Source: Candidatus Eiseniibacteriota bacterium (lineage in GTDB: Bacteria > Eisenbacteria > RBG-16-71-46 > JAFGJU01). From it: DNA of 50,383 bases. Below, piece by piece: positions 7,558 through 14,932 of the stretch (its first letter is position 1; each line of letters opens with the position of its first letter). Location of the stretch: contig CP070702.1 in assembly GCA_020349905.1 (NCBI GenBank), positions 2,180,553-2,230,935 of the forward strand, read 5' to 3'. The notes beneath the pieces are model-generated. The model made no database searches, was not told the DNA's origin, and was given only the letters and a program-made list of their open reading frames with translations. A program made the translations under genes and the position numbers.

Positions 7558-8889
7558 CTAGGACCTCTTCAGGAACTCCCTGACAAAACTGACGTAGGCC
7601 CTCAAGTCTCCGGCCCTGGGCAAAAGGACGTCCGAAGGTCTCAGGCCCGTGAGGCGTAGAAACACGAACAGCATCACCGCCGTCCCCGTGCAGTAAGAGA
7701 ACGCAGAGGCGGCCGCCGCACCGGAAATTCCCCAGACCGGTATAAGAATGAAGTTCAGGGGCACGTTTATCAAGAGGGTAATGAAGGCCGCCACTGAGTT
7801 CATGGCCTGCCTGCCCCTGCCTACGAAATCGTTGGCGAGGATGCTGCCCACGCTCAGAAACGCCGTCCCCGGAAGGAGCACGAGGAGCGGTCTCACCGAA
7901 GGCAGGAACTCGCTCCCGAAGGCGAATTCTATCGCGGGCTTTGCCACGAGAGCTATGCCGCCGGCCGCGACAAGACAGACGAGGAGTGCGTGCCGGCAAG
8001 CCGCGGCCGTGAGAAGATCCCTTCCCTTCGAGTCTTCGGTCGCGCTCTTGAACATCACGCCCGGGGCGAGCGAACTCGGGACGTTCCAGAGCAGCTCCGC
8101 TATCAACACCGAAACGGCGTAGTAGCCAACGGCCCTAGCGTCCAGAAAGTAGCTGACGATGAAAAGGTCTATCCGGTAATACAGGAAGGAGGCAATGCGA
8201 GAGAGGTACCCCTTTATTCCAAACGAAACGGAGGCCTTCAAGACGTCCGGCCTCACCGAGGGCCTCACCGAGACAGTCCTTGTCACGAAGAAAACGGACA
8301 GTAGTGTGACCCCGCCCAGGCCGAGAAACCAGGAGAGCAGTGCTCCGTCCAATCCCAAACCGGCCACGACGACAAGGGGGACGAACAGCACGAGCTGAAG
8401 CGCGTTCCTGGAGGCAGAAGCTACGTTGAAATGCTTTATCCTGTCCGAACCGATGAGGAAATAGAAGTAGTATTCAGAGAGATTGTAGAGCGGAATCGCC
8501 GCGAAGGCCAGAATCAGCGGGAGCATCGGAACGCCCCCGAGGCCGGGAATGTCGACCGAAAGAACCACGACCGAAGCAGACACGAAACCCAGCACGCCAC
8601 CCAGAATCGCGTACCCGAAGGAGACGGACGCAATCTCCTCCGCGGAGAAGCGTCCTTTCCCGAGGAAGTAGACGTTCGAGAGGCCCAGGCCGCAGTTCAC
8701 CGTGAAGGCGGCAACGAGTGAGGCGGTCACGCAGAGACTGTAGAACCCTTGTCCCTCGGGCCCCAGCCACCGGGCGATAAGAACACTGAGTGCCGCTCCC
8801 GTCGCAAGCGAGAAGATCCTAGAAACGAAGGTCCTTACACTGTCCCTGGCGATTTCCAGAACGGGACTCCTCGGCCAGGCCGGCGTCAT
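7558..8889 (-). CDS. Wzx-type polysaccharide flippase (MOP superfamily)
   Basis: A 443-residue integral membrane protein with about 12-14 hydrophobic segments. The N-terminal region (RIFSLATGAALSVLIARWLG, then PEGQGFYSL) is typical of the polysaccharide-biosynthesis (RfbX/Wzx) family, which moves undecaprenyl-diphosphate-linked oligosaccharides across the inner membrane. A basic C-terminal tail ends the protein. It sits between a FemAB-type gene (11-base gap) and a GT4 gene. No Wzy polymerase or Wzz length regulator is identifiable nearby by homology, although one of the large membrane proteins in the cluster could fill the polymerase or ligase place. Confidence 0.88.
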   Translation of the reverse strand: MTPAWPRSPVLEIARDSVRTFVSRIFSLATGAALSVLIARWLGPEGQGFYSLCVTASLVAAFTVNCGLGLSNVYFLGKGRFSAEEIASVSFGYAILGGVLGFVSASVVVLSVDIPGLGGVPMLPLILAFAAIPLYNLSEYYFYFLIGSDRIKHFNVASASRNALQLVLFVPLVVVAGLGLDGALLSWFLGLGGVTLLSVFFVTRTVSVRPSVRPDVLKASVSFGIKGYLSRIASFLYYRIDLFIVSYFLDARAVGYYAVSVLIAELLWNVPSSLAPGVMFKSATEDSKGRDLLTAAACRHALLVCLVAAGGIALVAKPAIEFAFGSEFLPSVRPLLVLLPGTAFLSVGSILANDFVGRGRQAMNSVAAFITLLINVPLNFILIPVWGISGAAAASAFSYCTGTAVMLFVFLRLTGLRPSDVLLPRAGDLRAYVSFVREFLKRS

Positions 8890-8900
8890 GCAGACCGGTT

Positions 8901-9917
8901 CTAAACTCCGGCCGCAGCGCCTTTCAGCCTCCTGGCGAACCTGAACAGACCGGATTCGTACGTGAAAATCGAGTAGGAATACTCTCTGGCACCGAACGAT
9001 TCCTTGAAGAAGCGCACACCCTGGAGACTCCCGCTAGCCCCGAAGTTGAAGACCGAGTAGTTGTTTTCGCAGGCGTGCTTCATCATTTCCGCGTAGACAA
9101 GGTGGCTGGCCCTGAGGTTTCTCCCCTCCTCGCTCTGGCCACTCAACCACGCCATGAGCGTGTTTCCGAAGTAGAACGCCAGCACTCCGCAGACCGGCTC
9201 GCCCTGGCGAACGCCCAGCCAGATGCGTGCTCTCGACTTCATGCGGTCCACAATCTCGCTAACCAGCCGCTCTGGGTAGATCCTCCCGGGGTTCCAGAAG
9301 GAGGCCTGTTTCCTGTAGAGACCGTGAAGGACGGCGGCCCCCCGGTGAGTAGTGTCTTCCTCGACCGTCACGCCACTGCGAGCGGCCTTCCTTGCACATG
9401 TCCTCGTCTCCTTGTCGAAGGAGTGGTCCCACAATCGTTGAAATCCCTCTTCCAGATCTATGAGATGCGTAGAGACCTTCTCCCGCCTCCCTCCGGGAAA
9501 GACGTAGGCCAGAGCTCTCTCAATCACGACGGGGGTGTCATAGAGCACGCAGCTGAAGGAAAACGGGAGCAGGCTCCTGGTCACGCCCTGAAGTGACGCG
9601 CCCATGAACACGGCGGCCTCGTCCTCCTGTCCTTTCATTATCAACGGACCGCCGTACGTGCCGAACGGCATCGAACGGTACTTGGCGGCCACTATACTTC
9701 TGCTCACTGCCAGGGGCATCCCGGCCACGTAGCTCCCCCTCTGGTCCTCGATGACAATGTACTTGATACTCAGCTCCTTGAAGGTGGCCCCGAGCACTGT
9801 GGCCCATTCGCGGCAGTGAAAGACGGTGGCGCCGAGGGAGCTTTCCAGAAGACGGTCCCACTTCTCCTGAGTGACGTCGCCTCTGACGAAGGGAGTTAGC
9901 TCGAGCGTTTCCGGCAT
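8901..9917 (-). CDS. FemAB/GNAT-fold acyltransferase
   Basis: A 338-residue protein with the two-lobed GNAT fold of the FemAB family. The C-terminal lobe carries SHLVYAEMMKHACENN followed by FNFGASGSLQGVRFFKESFG, a pattern seen in the FemAB-related proteins of exopolysaccharide loci. True FemX/A/B enzymes add amino acids from aminoacyl-tRNA to peptidoglycan. The relatives found in glycan clusters are assumed to acylate sugars or peptides, with substrates mostly unknown. The ATG overlaps the stop of the secreted propeller gene (TAATG), so the two are translationally linked. Its place in a glycan cluster suggests modification of a surface polymer. Confidence 0.82.
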   Translation of the reverse strand: MPETLELTPFVRGDVTQEKWDRLLESSLGATVFHCREWATVLGATFKELSIKYIVIEDQRGSYVAGMPLAVSRSIVAAKYRSMPFGTYGGPLIMKGQEDEAAVFMGASLQGVTRSLLPFSFSCVLYDTPVVIERALAYVFPGGRREKVSTHLIDLEEGFQRLWDHSFDKETRTCARKAARSGVTVEEDTTHRGAAVLHGLYRKQASFWNPGRIYPERLVSEIVDRMKSRARIWLGVRQGEPVCGVLAFYFGNTLMAWLSGQSEEGRNLRASHLVYAEMMKHACENNYSVFNFGASGSLQGVRFFKESFGAREYSYSIFTYESGLFRFARRLKGAAAGV

Positions 9918-12094
9918 TATCTAACGACAGCAACCTTTCTGACGCAGGTGGCGTCTCCGATTTTGAGCCTGACTAGGTAGACTCCGGCAGGAACGTTGCT
10001 TCCGCTCCCGTCTCTCCCGTCCCAGAGCTTCTGGCCGCTCTCCACGAGTCCCAGGTCCTTCACCTCGCGGCCTGCGAGGTCGTACACCCGGGCCTCGGCA
10101 GCCGAAGGCACGCCGCCGAGCAGGATCTGGGTGTGACCCAGGTCGGGACGGAAGGGATTCGGATAGAGGTAAGCGTCATCGATGCTCTTACCCGCGGAAG
10201 GGTTCCAGGCGTGAAGGACCGAAATCCCGGTCGGCGTCCCGAACCAGACCCTGCCGCCGGTGTTGTCCACGGCAACGCAGCGCACTTGGTCGTCTACCAG
10301 GCCCGATTCCGCACGCAAGTAGACGGTGATTTCTCCCGTGACACCTATCCTGGCGACTCCGCCCGACGTGGCGACCCAGACGTTTCCCAGTGCGTCCGAA
10401 GCCAGGTCGTTCACCTGGGCGGAGGCCGGTGAGAGGTCTGCGGCGTCGTAGTCTCTCAGCCACAGCGTGTCCTGGAATACCGAAATACCTGAGGGAGTCC
10501 CGAAATACACCCTGTTCCCTACCACCACCGAGGAGGTGATGCTCATGCTCAGGAGCCCGTCCGTGGTGGTGAAACGTCTCCACACGTCGTCCGACTCCGA
10601 CACTGTTCCTCCGTCGTCCCAGAGGTCCACACCTGAGAGGGCGTGTCCTATCCAGCGCAGCCGGGAGCTCACGGGCGAAATGGTCTCGATCTGATTCGAG
10701 GAGAGCCTTCCGACCGAGGCAAGTATGTTTCTCTGGGAGGAGTCTGAAGGGTTGTACGCGAACACGCCGCAGCGATCTGTGGAAAACCACACAACCCCCG
10801 AAGCATCCTCAACGATGTGCTTGGAATTGAAAAAAGAAAAAGCGCTCCAGACTTCTGTCCCCCCCGGGTCACCAAGCCTTTCGACCCTGCAGAAGCTGCA
10901 CGTCGGGCAGCAGCAATGACCGAACCACACTCTGCCCGAGCTGGAGGCCAGCACCGAGAAGAGCCAGGCCGACACGAACTGACCGCCGGTCGTCTCCTCG
11001 TTGTAAAGCGTCCACTCCCTGCCGTCCAATCGCATCGCGGCAGCGTTGGAGTGAGTGGCCGCCCACAGGTCCCCGTCAGGAGACACCGAGAGGTCCTCCA
11101 CGTAGTTGTACTCGGGCCCCGGAGGCTCGAACTGTCGCCAGCCGGCCCCGTCGTAAAGGAGAAGACCGTCTGACGAAGCGCACCACAGGTCCCCGGAGGT
11201 TCCTGCGGCCAGATGCCTGCACGCCGCCTCCAGGGAAGAGGAACTCACGCGCGACCAACTCCCACCCTGCCAGGCAAACACGCCCGAATCCCCCGCAGCG
11301 GCAAAGAAGCCCCCTCCGGCCTCTTCCAGGGCTGCGGGCCGCCACGCAGGAGTGCCTCCCCTCTTCACCCAGACGCTCCCGTCAAACTCGTACGTCCCGT
11401 CCGCGGCTCCGGCCCAGACCCTACCCGCGTAACTGCCGAGACACGCCACGTCCAGGCTCGTAAGCCCACCGTTCACCGCCTGCCACGTCCAGCTTGCGCC
11501 CGGTTTCACTCCCCTGGCGACACCCCCGGCCGTGGCACACCAGACCGTGTCCTGCGAGGCGAGGACGTCGCTTATCCTGTTGTTTGGAATTCCTCCACCC
11601 GTGCTGGACACCGTGTACTTCTGCTGGAATTCCCTGCCGCTAAAAAGCGCCAGTCCTCCCGTGGTTCCCACCCAGAGCAGAGGGCCCACCGGTTCCAGAG
11701 ACAGGATGTAGTTGGAGGGAAGGTCCGTTATCCCTGCCGTGAACAGTGACCACTGGTCTCCCTCCAGGAGGTTGAGACCGAAACCGCGCGTTCCGAACCA
11801 CGCCAGCTGGCCACTGCTGGCGGCGACGCAGGACACGTCGTTGCTGGCGAGGGCCCCCGGTTCGTCTCTCGATATCTTGGTGAACTGCTCCGTGCCCGGT
11901 GCGAACCTCAGCGCACCTCCGCTCGAAGCTGACCAGACGCTGGTTCCGTCGAAGAAGACGTAGAACAGGTTGGACGAGTTTATGTGAGTCGTCCACCGTC
12001 CGACGACTGCGCCGGTGGGCTGAACCACAGACACAAGGGCGAGCGAACAGGCACAAACGAGCAACGCTGCAAGTTTTCTCTCGGGACGAAGCAT
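9917..12094 (-). CDS. Secreted beta-propeller protein with C-terminal FlgD/Por-type sorting-like domain
   Basis: A 725-residue exported protein. A hydrophobic signal segment (about 7-28) follows the basic N-terminus. Residues about 30-630 are repeated blades of the two-component-regulator-propeller type, with recurring VWFGT, LWVGTTGG and WCAT-like strands. The last 80 residues (YLYPNPFRPDLGHTQI ... VPAGVYLVRL) form the FlgD-Ig-like/T9SS-type C-terminal domain widespread in secreted proteins of FCB-group bacteria. There is no histidine kinase or DNA-binding domain, so this is not a hybrid two-component sensor. A strong Shine-Dalgarno (GGAGGGAG) precedes the ATG. It is probably a surface or secreted binding protein. 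Its presence in the glycan operon, coupled to a FemAB gene, suggests a role with the surface polymer. Confidence 0.82.
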   Translation of the reverse strand: MLRPERKLAALLVCACSLALVSVVQPTGAVVGRWTTHINSSNLFYVFFDGTSVWSASSGGALRFAPGTEQFTKISRDEPGALASNDVSCVAASSGQLAWFGTRGFGLNLLEGDQWSLFTAGITDLPSNYILSLEPVGPLLWVGTTGGLALFSGREFQQKYTVSSTGGGIPNNRISDVLASQDTVWCATAGGVARGVKPGASWTWQAVNGGLTSLDVACLGSYAGRVWAGAADGTYEFDGSVWVKRGGTPAWRPAALEEAGGGFFAAAGDSGVFAWQGGSWSRVSSSSLEAACRHLAAGTSGDLWCASSDGLLLYDGAGWRQFEPPGPEYNYVEDLSVSPDGDLWAATHSNAAAMRLDGREWTLYNEETTGGQFVSAWLFSVLASSSGRVWFGHCCCPTCSFCRVERLGDPGGTEVWSAFSFFNSKHIVEDASGVVWFSTDRCGVFAYNPSDSSQRNILASVGRLSSNQIETISPVSSRLRWIGHALSGVDLWDDGGTVSESDDVWRRFTTTDGLLSMSITSSVVVGNRVYFGTPSGISVFQDTLWLRDYDAADLSPASAQVNDLASDALGNVWVATSGGVARIGVTGEITVYLRAESGLVDDQVRCVAVDNTGGRVWFGTPTGISVLHAWNPSAGKSIDDAYLYPNPFRPDLGHTQILLGGVPSAAEARVYDLAGREVKDLGLVESGQKLWDGRDGSGSNVPAGVYLVRLKIGDATCVRKVAVVR

Positions 12095-12131
12095 CCGAAC
12101 TCCCTCCGTTCTGACGCGCAGAGCGAGGCGC

Positions 12132-14201
12132 CTAGAAAGTTCGCCGTCTGACCAGAAGACATCTCATCACGATCTTTATGTCGAGCGAAGCAGACCACGT
12201 CGCAAGATACTCGCTGTCCTTGTGATCTGAATCCTCGCGGTCGATTCCCAGTTTCCACATTCCGAAGACACCCGGCTTTCCCCCGGTCGTCCGATTGGCG
12301 TCTTCTTCCGGGTGCCAGAGGCGTGGCCTGACTCCCACCAGGGCCAGCTGGCCGCCCAGAACACTCAGAAGCAGTGGCGCCCAGTTCAGGCCCGTGCCCA
12401 GAAGGACCTTCCCGAGAATCGAATCGTCGCCGCAGTCGAGTGTCCACACCCCGAAGCGACGACCCTCCTCTCCCACCACTTCCTCGCGTCGGAAGACGGG
12501 CCTCGTGCCCCTGGCCAGCAGACCCAGAGCCCCGATCGCCATGAGAGGGAGTAACACCACCGAGGCGGGCAGGGCAAACGCCAGCTCCACGAGCCTCTTC
12601 ATCACTCCGCCGGGTGCGGGTCTCTTCTTAAGCGATACAAAGCCGACACCTCCCATCTCCTCGATTCTGTCTCCCTCTCCCAGCAGGACGTCCAGCTCAG
12701 TTGCCAGCGCCACCTGTACGCCCCGACCTGGAAGCCCCTTGATGAGAGGCCACATCGCCCGAATCCGCTCCGAGGAGTCGGCCACCACGACTTCGCCGGC
12801 CCTCTGGGCGTGCACGACCTGCCACAGCGCTTCCGGTCCCGTGCGCACCTCTGCCGTGTCTCCCCGGAACCAGTCACTCGTGTCCAGAAAACCAGCCAGC
12901 TCGAGCCCCTCCTCTGCCTCCTTTAACACTGCACGTCGTGCGCGCTCGGCCGCGGGGCCGGAGCCGACCACGAGGACCCTGCGAAGGTTCACCCGCGTCA
13001 GGGCGAGCTTCCTGGTGGCCAGTCTGAAGAGGAGCCTCTCGGTCAAGACGACCAGGATGGAGACGGGAAGAAACACAAGAAGAGCGGCTCGCGAGTAGAT
13101 TCTCACGTACAGAAGAAACGTGCTTGCCATGAGTATGACGTTCGTGAGCAGCATGGCCCTCGAGACGTCAAACAGAAGGTCTATCCAGTCCCCTATCTTT
13201 CGCCTGCCGTAGAGCCCCACGTAGCCCATGGCAGCGACTCCAACCACGATCGCCACCAGCATGAAGTTCTGGTAGACCTCGAAGCTGGGAGTCGGCTTTG
13301 TGAGCACAAATCCCATGTTGGCCCTGAGAAGATACGCCAGGTAGAAGGAGAGACCTATGGCAGCCACGTCTGCCAGGAAGAGCAGAAAGGGTGAGACCAG
13401 CTCGCGGTTTCTCTTCAACAGATACAGCAGGAGATTCCACTTCTCCCAGAACCTGAGCCAGCTCTCCAGGTGCGCCCTCTTGGCCTTGCCGAACCTTGCG
13501 TCGGCGCTCTGGCGCCTGTAGTGGTGCACCAGGTGACTGTCGGCATGGTAGTAGGTGCTCCAGCCGGCCGCCTTCATCCTGTAACACCAGTCCACGTCTT
13601 CGAAATAGAGAAAGAACCTCTCGTCCATAGGCCCCACTTCTGAGATTGCCGCCCTTCGTACCAGCATTGCGGCACCCAACACCCAGTCCACCGCCACAGC
13701 GGAATCGTGGTCCCAGTCCAGCATCAGGTGACGCCTGACCGAGGCGCTGTTCTTGAAGACCTTCCCCAGAAAGGTGCGGCGCAGGAGAATCGTCTTGAAG
13801 GTATAGAACGTGCGGCACGAAAGCTGGACGGTGCCGTCGGGATTCAGGAGCTTGGGTCCCACGATGCCGGCGTCCGGGTTGTCTCGCATGAATTGCACGA
13901 GCTTGTCCAACGATCCCGGCTCGGCAACCGTGTCGGGGTTCACGATGAAGACGAAGGGCGAATCAGACGCGCTGATGCCCTGGTTGACGGCCCTGGCGTA
14001 ACCCAGATTCCTCTCGTTGGCTATGTATCTTCCACCGGGGAAGCGTTCCTTCAGAATCCCCTCCGCCCCACCTCCCTTGGAGTTGTCCACGACGACCACG
14101 TCTACGTCCGTTGCGGACGTGGCCTGCCTGATTGAGTCCAAGCATGCGGGCAGGAAATTCTCGGATTTGTAGTTGACGACTATGACGGAGACTTCGCTCA
14201 C
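12132..14201 (-). CDS. Fusion: GT2 glycosyltransferase + membrane PGT-like (WcaJ/WbaP family) domain, catalytically degenerate
   Basis: I read 689 residues from a GTG at 14201 that overlaps the DPM1-like stop (GTGA). An ATG at 14264 is possible but would overlap by 67 bases. Residues 1-250 are a GT2 (rhamnosyltransferase-like) domain with VIVVNYKSE, NPDT and FEDVDWCYR. Residues about 265-395 hold five or so membrane segments and 405-500 a CoA-binding-like Rossmann domain, as in WbaP/WcaJ polyprenyl-phosphate glycosylphosphotransferases. The C-terminal catalytic region (about 535-689) keeps the family ending as LALVGVRP. However, the KFR motif reads TLD, and SLDELPQ, which holds the Asp-Glu dyad, reads GLNWAPL. 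The phosphotransferase half is therefore probably inactive, while the GT2 half looks intact. Confidence 0.85.
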   Translation of the reverse strand: MSEVSVIVVNYKSENFLPACLDSIRQATSATDVDVVVVDNSKGGGAEGILKERFPGGRYIANERNLGYARAVNQGISASDSPFVFIVNPDTVAEPGSLDKLVQFMRDNPDAGIVGPKLLNPDGTVQLSCRTFYTFKTILLRRTFLGKVFKNSASVRRHLMLDWDHDSAVAVDWVLGAAMLVRRAAISEVGPMDERFFLYFEDVDWCYRMKAAGWSTYYHADSHLVHHYRRQSADARFGKAKRAHLESWLRFWEKWNLLLYLLKRNRELVSPFLLFLADVAAIGLSFYLAYLLRANMGFVLTKPTPSFEVYQNFMLVAIVVGVAAMGYVGLYGRRKIGDWIDLLFDVSRAMLLTNVILMASTFLLYVRIYSRAALLVFLPVSILVVLTERLLFRLATRKLALTRVNLRRVLVVGSGPAAERARRAVLKEAEEGLELAGFLDTSDWFRGDTAEVRTGPEALWQVVHAQRAGEVVVADSSERIRAMWPLIKGLPGRGVQVALATELDVLLGEGDRIEEMGGVGFVSLKKRPAPGGVMKRLVELAFALPASVVLLPLMAIGALGLLARGTRPVFRREEVVGEEGRRFGVWTLDCGDDSILGKVLLGTGLNWAPLLLSVLGGQLALVGVRPRLWHPEEDANRTTGGKPGVFGMWKLGIDREDSDHKDSEYLATWSASLDIKIVMRCLLVRRRTF

Positions 14202-14932
14202 CGGCGACCCCCGCGGTCTTCTCTCTGAAACAGACTCTGCCACCTCAGCCTCCACACCAGCCACACCGCCTCCCAGATGATCTTATGGGACATCTTCGAC
14301 GTCCCTGCGCGCCTGTCCACGAAGGTGATGGGGATCTCCTTTATCCTGAACCCCTTTCTCCAGCACTTGAAACTCATCTCTATCTGGAAGGAGTAGCCGT
14401 CGGAACGGACGTTGTCCAGGTCTATGCTCTCCAGCACGCGCCTGCGAAAGCACTTGAAACCGCCGGTGGCGTCGTGGACCGGAAGTCCCGTCACTATCCT
14501 GGTGTAGAGGTTCGCGCAGTAACTCAGGATGAGACGGGTCAGGGGCCAGTTGACGACGGTCACGCCGTCGAGATACCTCGAACCCAGGACAAGGTCGCAG
14601 TCCCTTATGGTCTTCAAGAAATCCGGGATGCTGGTCGGATCGTGCGAGAAGTCTGCGTCCATCTCGAAGACGCACTCTATCTCGGGCCTGGACAGGGCGT
14701 ACTTGAATCCCTCAACGTACGCGGAGCCAAGACCCATCTTCCCCTCTCTTTTCAGCAGGTGTATCCTGCTGTCCGCGCTGGCCATCTCGGAGACAATCCC
14801 CGCGGTTCCGTCCGGGGAATTGTCGTCTACAACAAGAACCTCCATGTCAAAAGGCAGTTTGAGGATCTCGGGAATGAGAGTCCTCACGTTCTCGCTCTCA
14901 TTGTACGTCGGAATTATGACGAGCGCTTTCAC
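14198..14932 (-). CDS. Polyprenyl-phosphate mannosyltransferase, DPM1-like GT2
   Basis: A 244-residue GT-A enzyme of the dolichyl-phosphate mannose synthase type, which transfers a sugar from a GDP- or UDP-donor to polyprenyl phosphate on the cytoplasmic face. The motifs IIPTYNESENV, VVDDNSPDGT and MDADFSHDP (metal and donor binding) are all present. The C-terminal half has the family segment GGFKCFRR and an amphipathic end without membrane segments, as in single-domain DPM1. It overlaps the YfhO gene by 35 bases and the fusion GT by four. The product would feed a GT-C enzyme using lipid-linked sugar, for which the YfhO, GT-C and DUF2723 proteins of this cluster are candidates. Confidence 0.9.
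   Translation of the reverse strand: MKALVIIPTYNESENVRTLIPEILKLPFDMEVLVVDDNSPDGTAGIVSEMASADSRIHLLKREGKMGLGSAYVEGFKYALSRPEIECVFEMDADFSHDPTSIPDFLKTIRDCDLVLGSRYLDGVTVVNWPLTRLILSYCANLYTRIVTGLPVHDATGGFKCFRRRVLESIDLDNVRSDGYSFQIEMSFKCWRKGFRIKEIPITFVDRRAGTSKMSHKIIWEAVWLVWRLRWQSLFQREDRGGRR

Noticed and set aside
9917..12094. Hybrid two-component sensor kinase
   Set aside because: The propeller repeats resemble the sensor part of such proteins, but there is no membrane helix after them and no kinase, receiver or DNA-binding domain.
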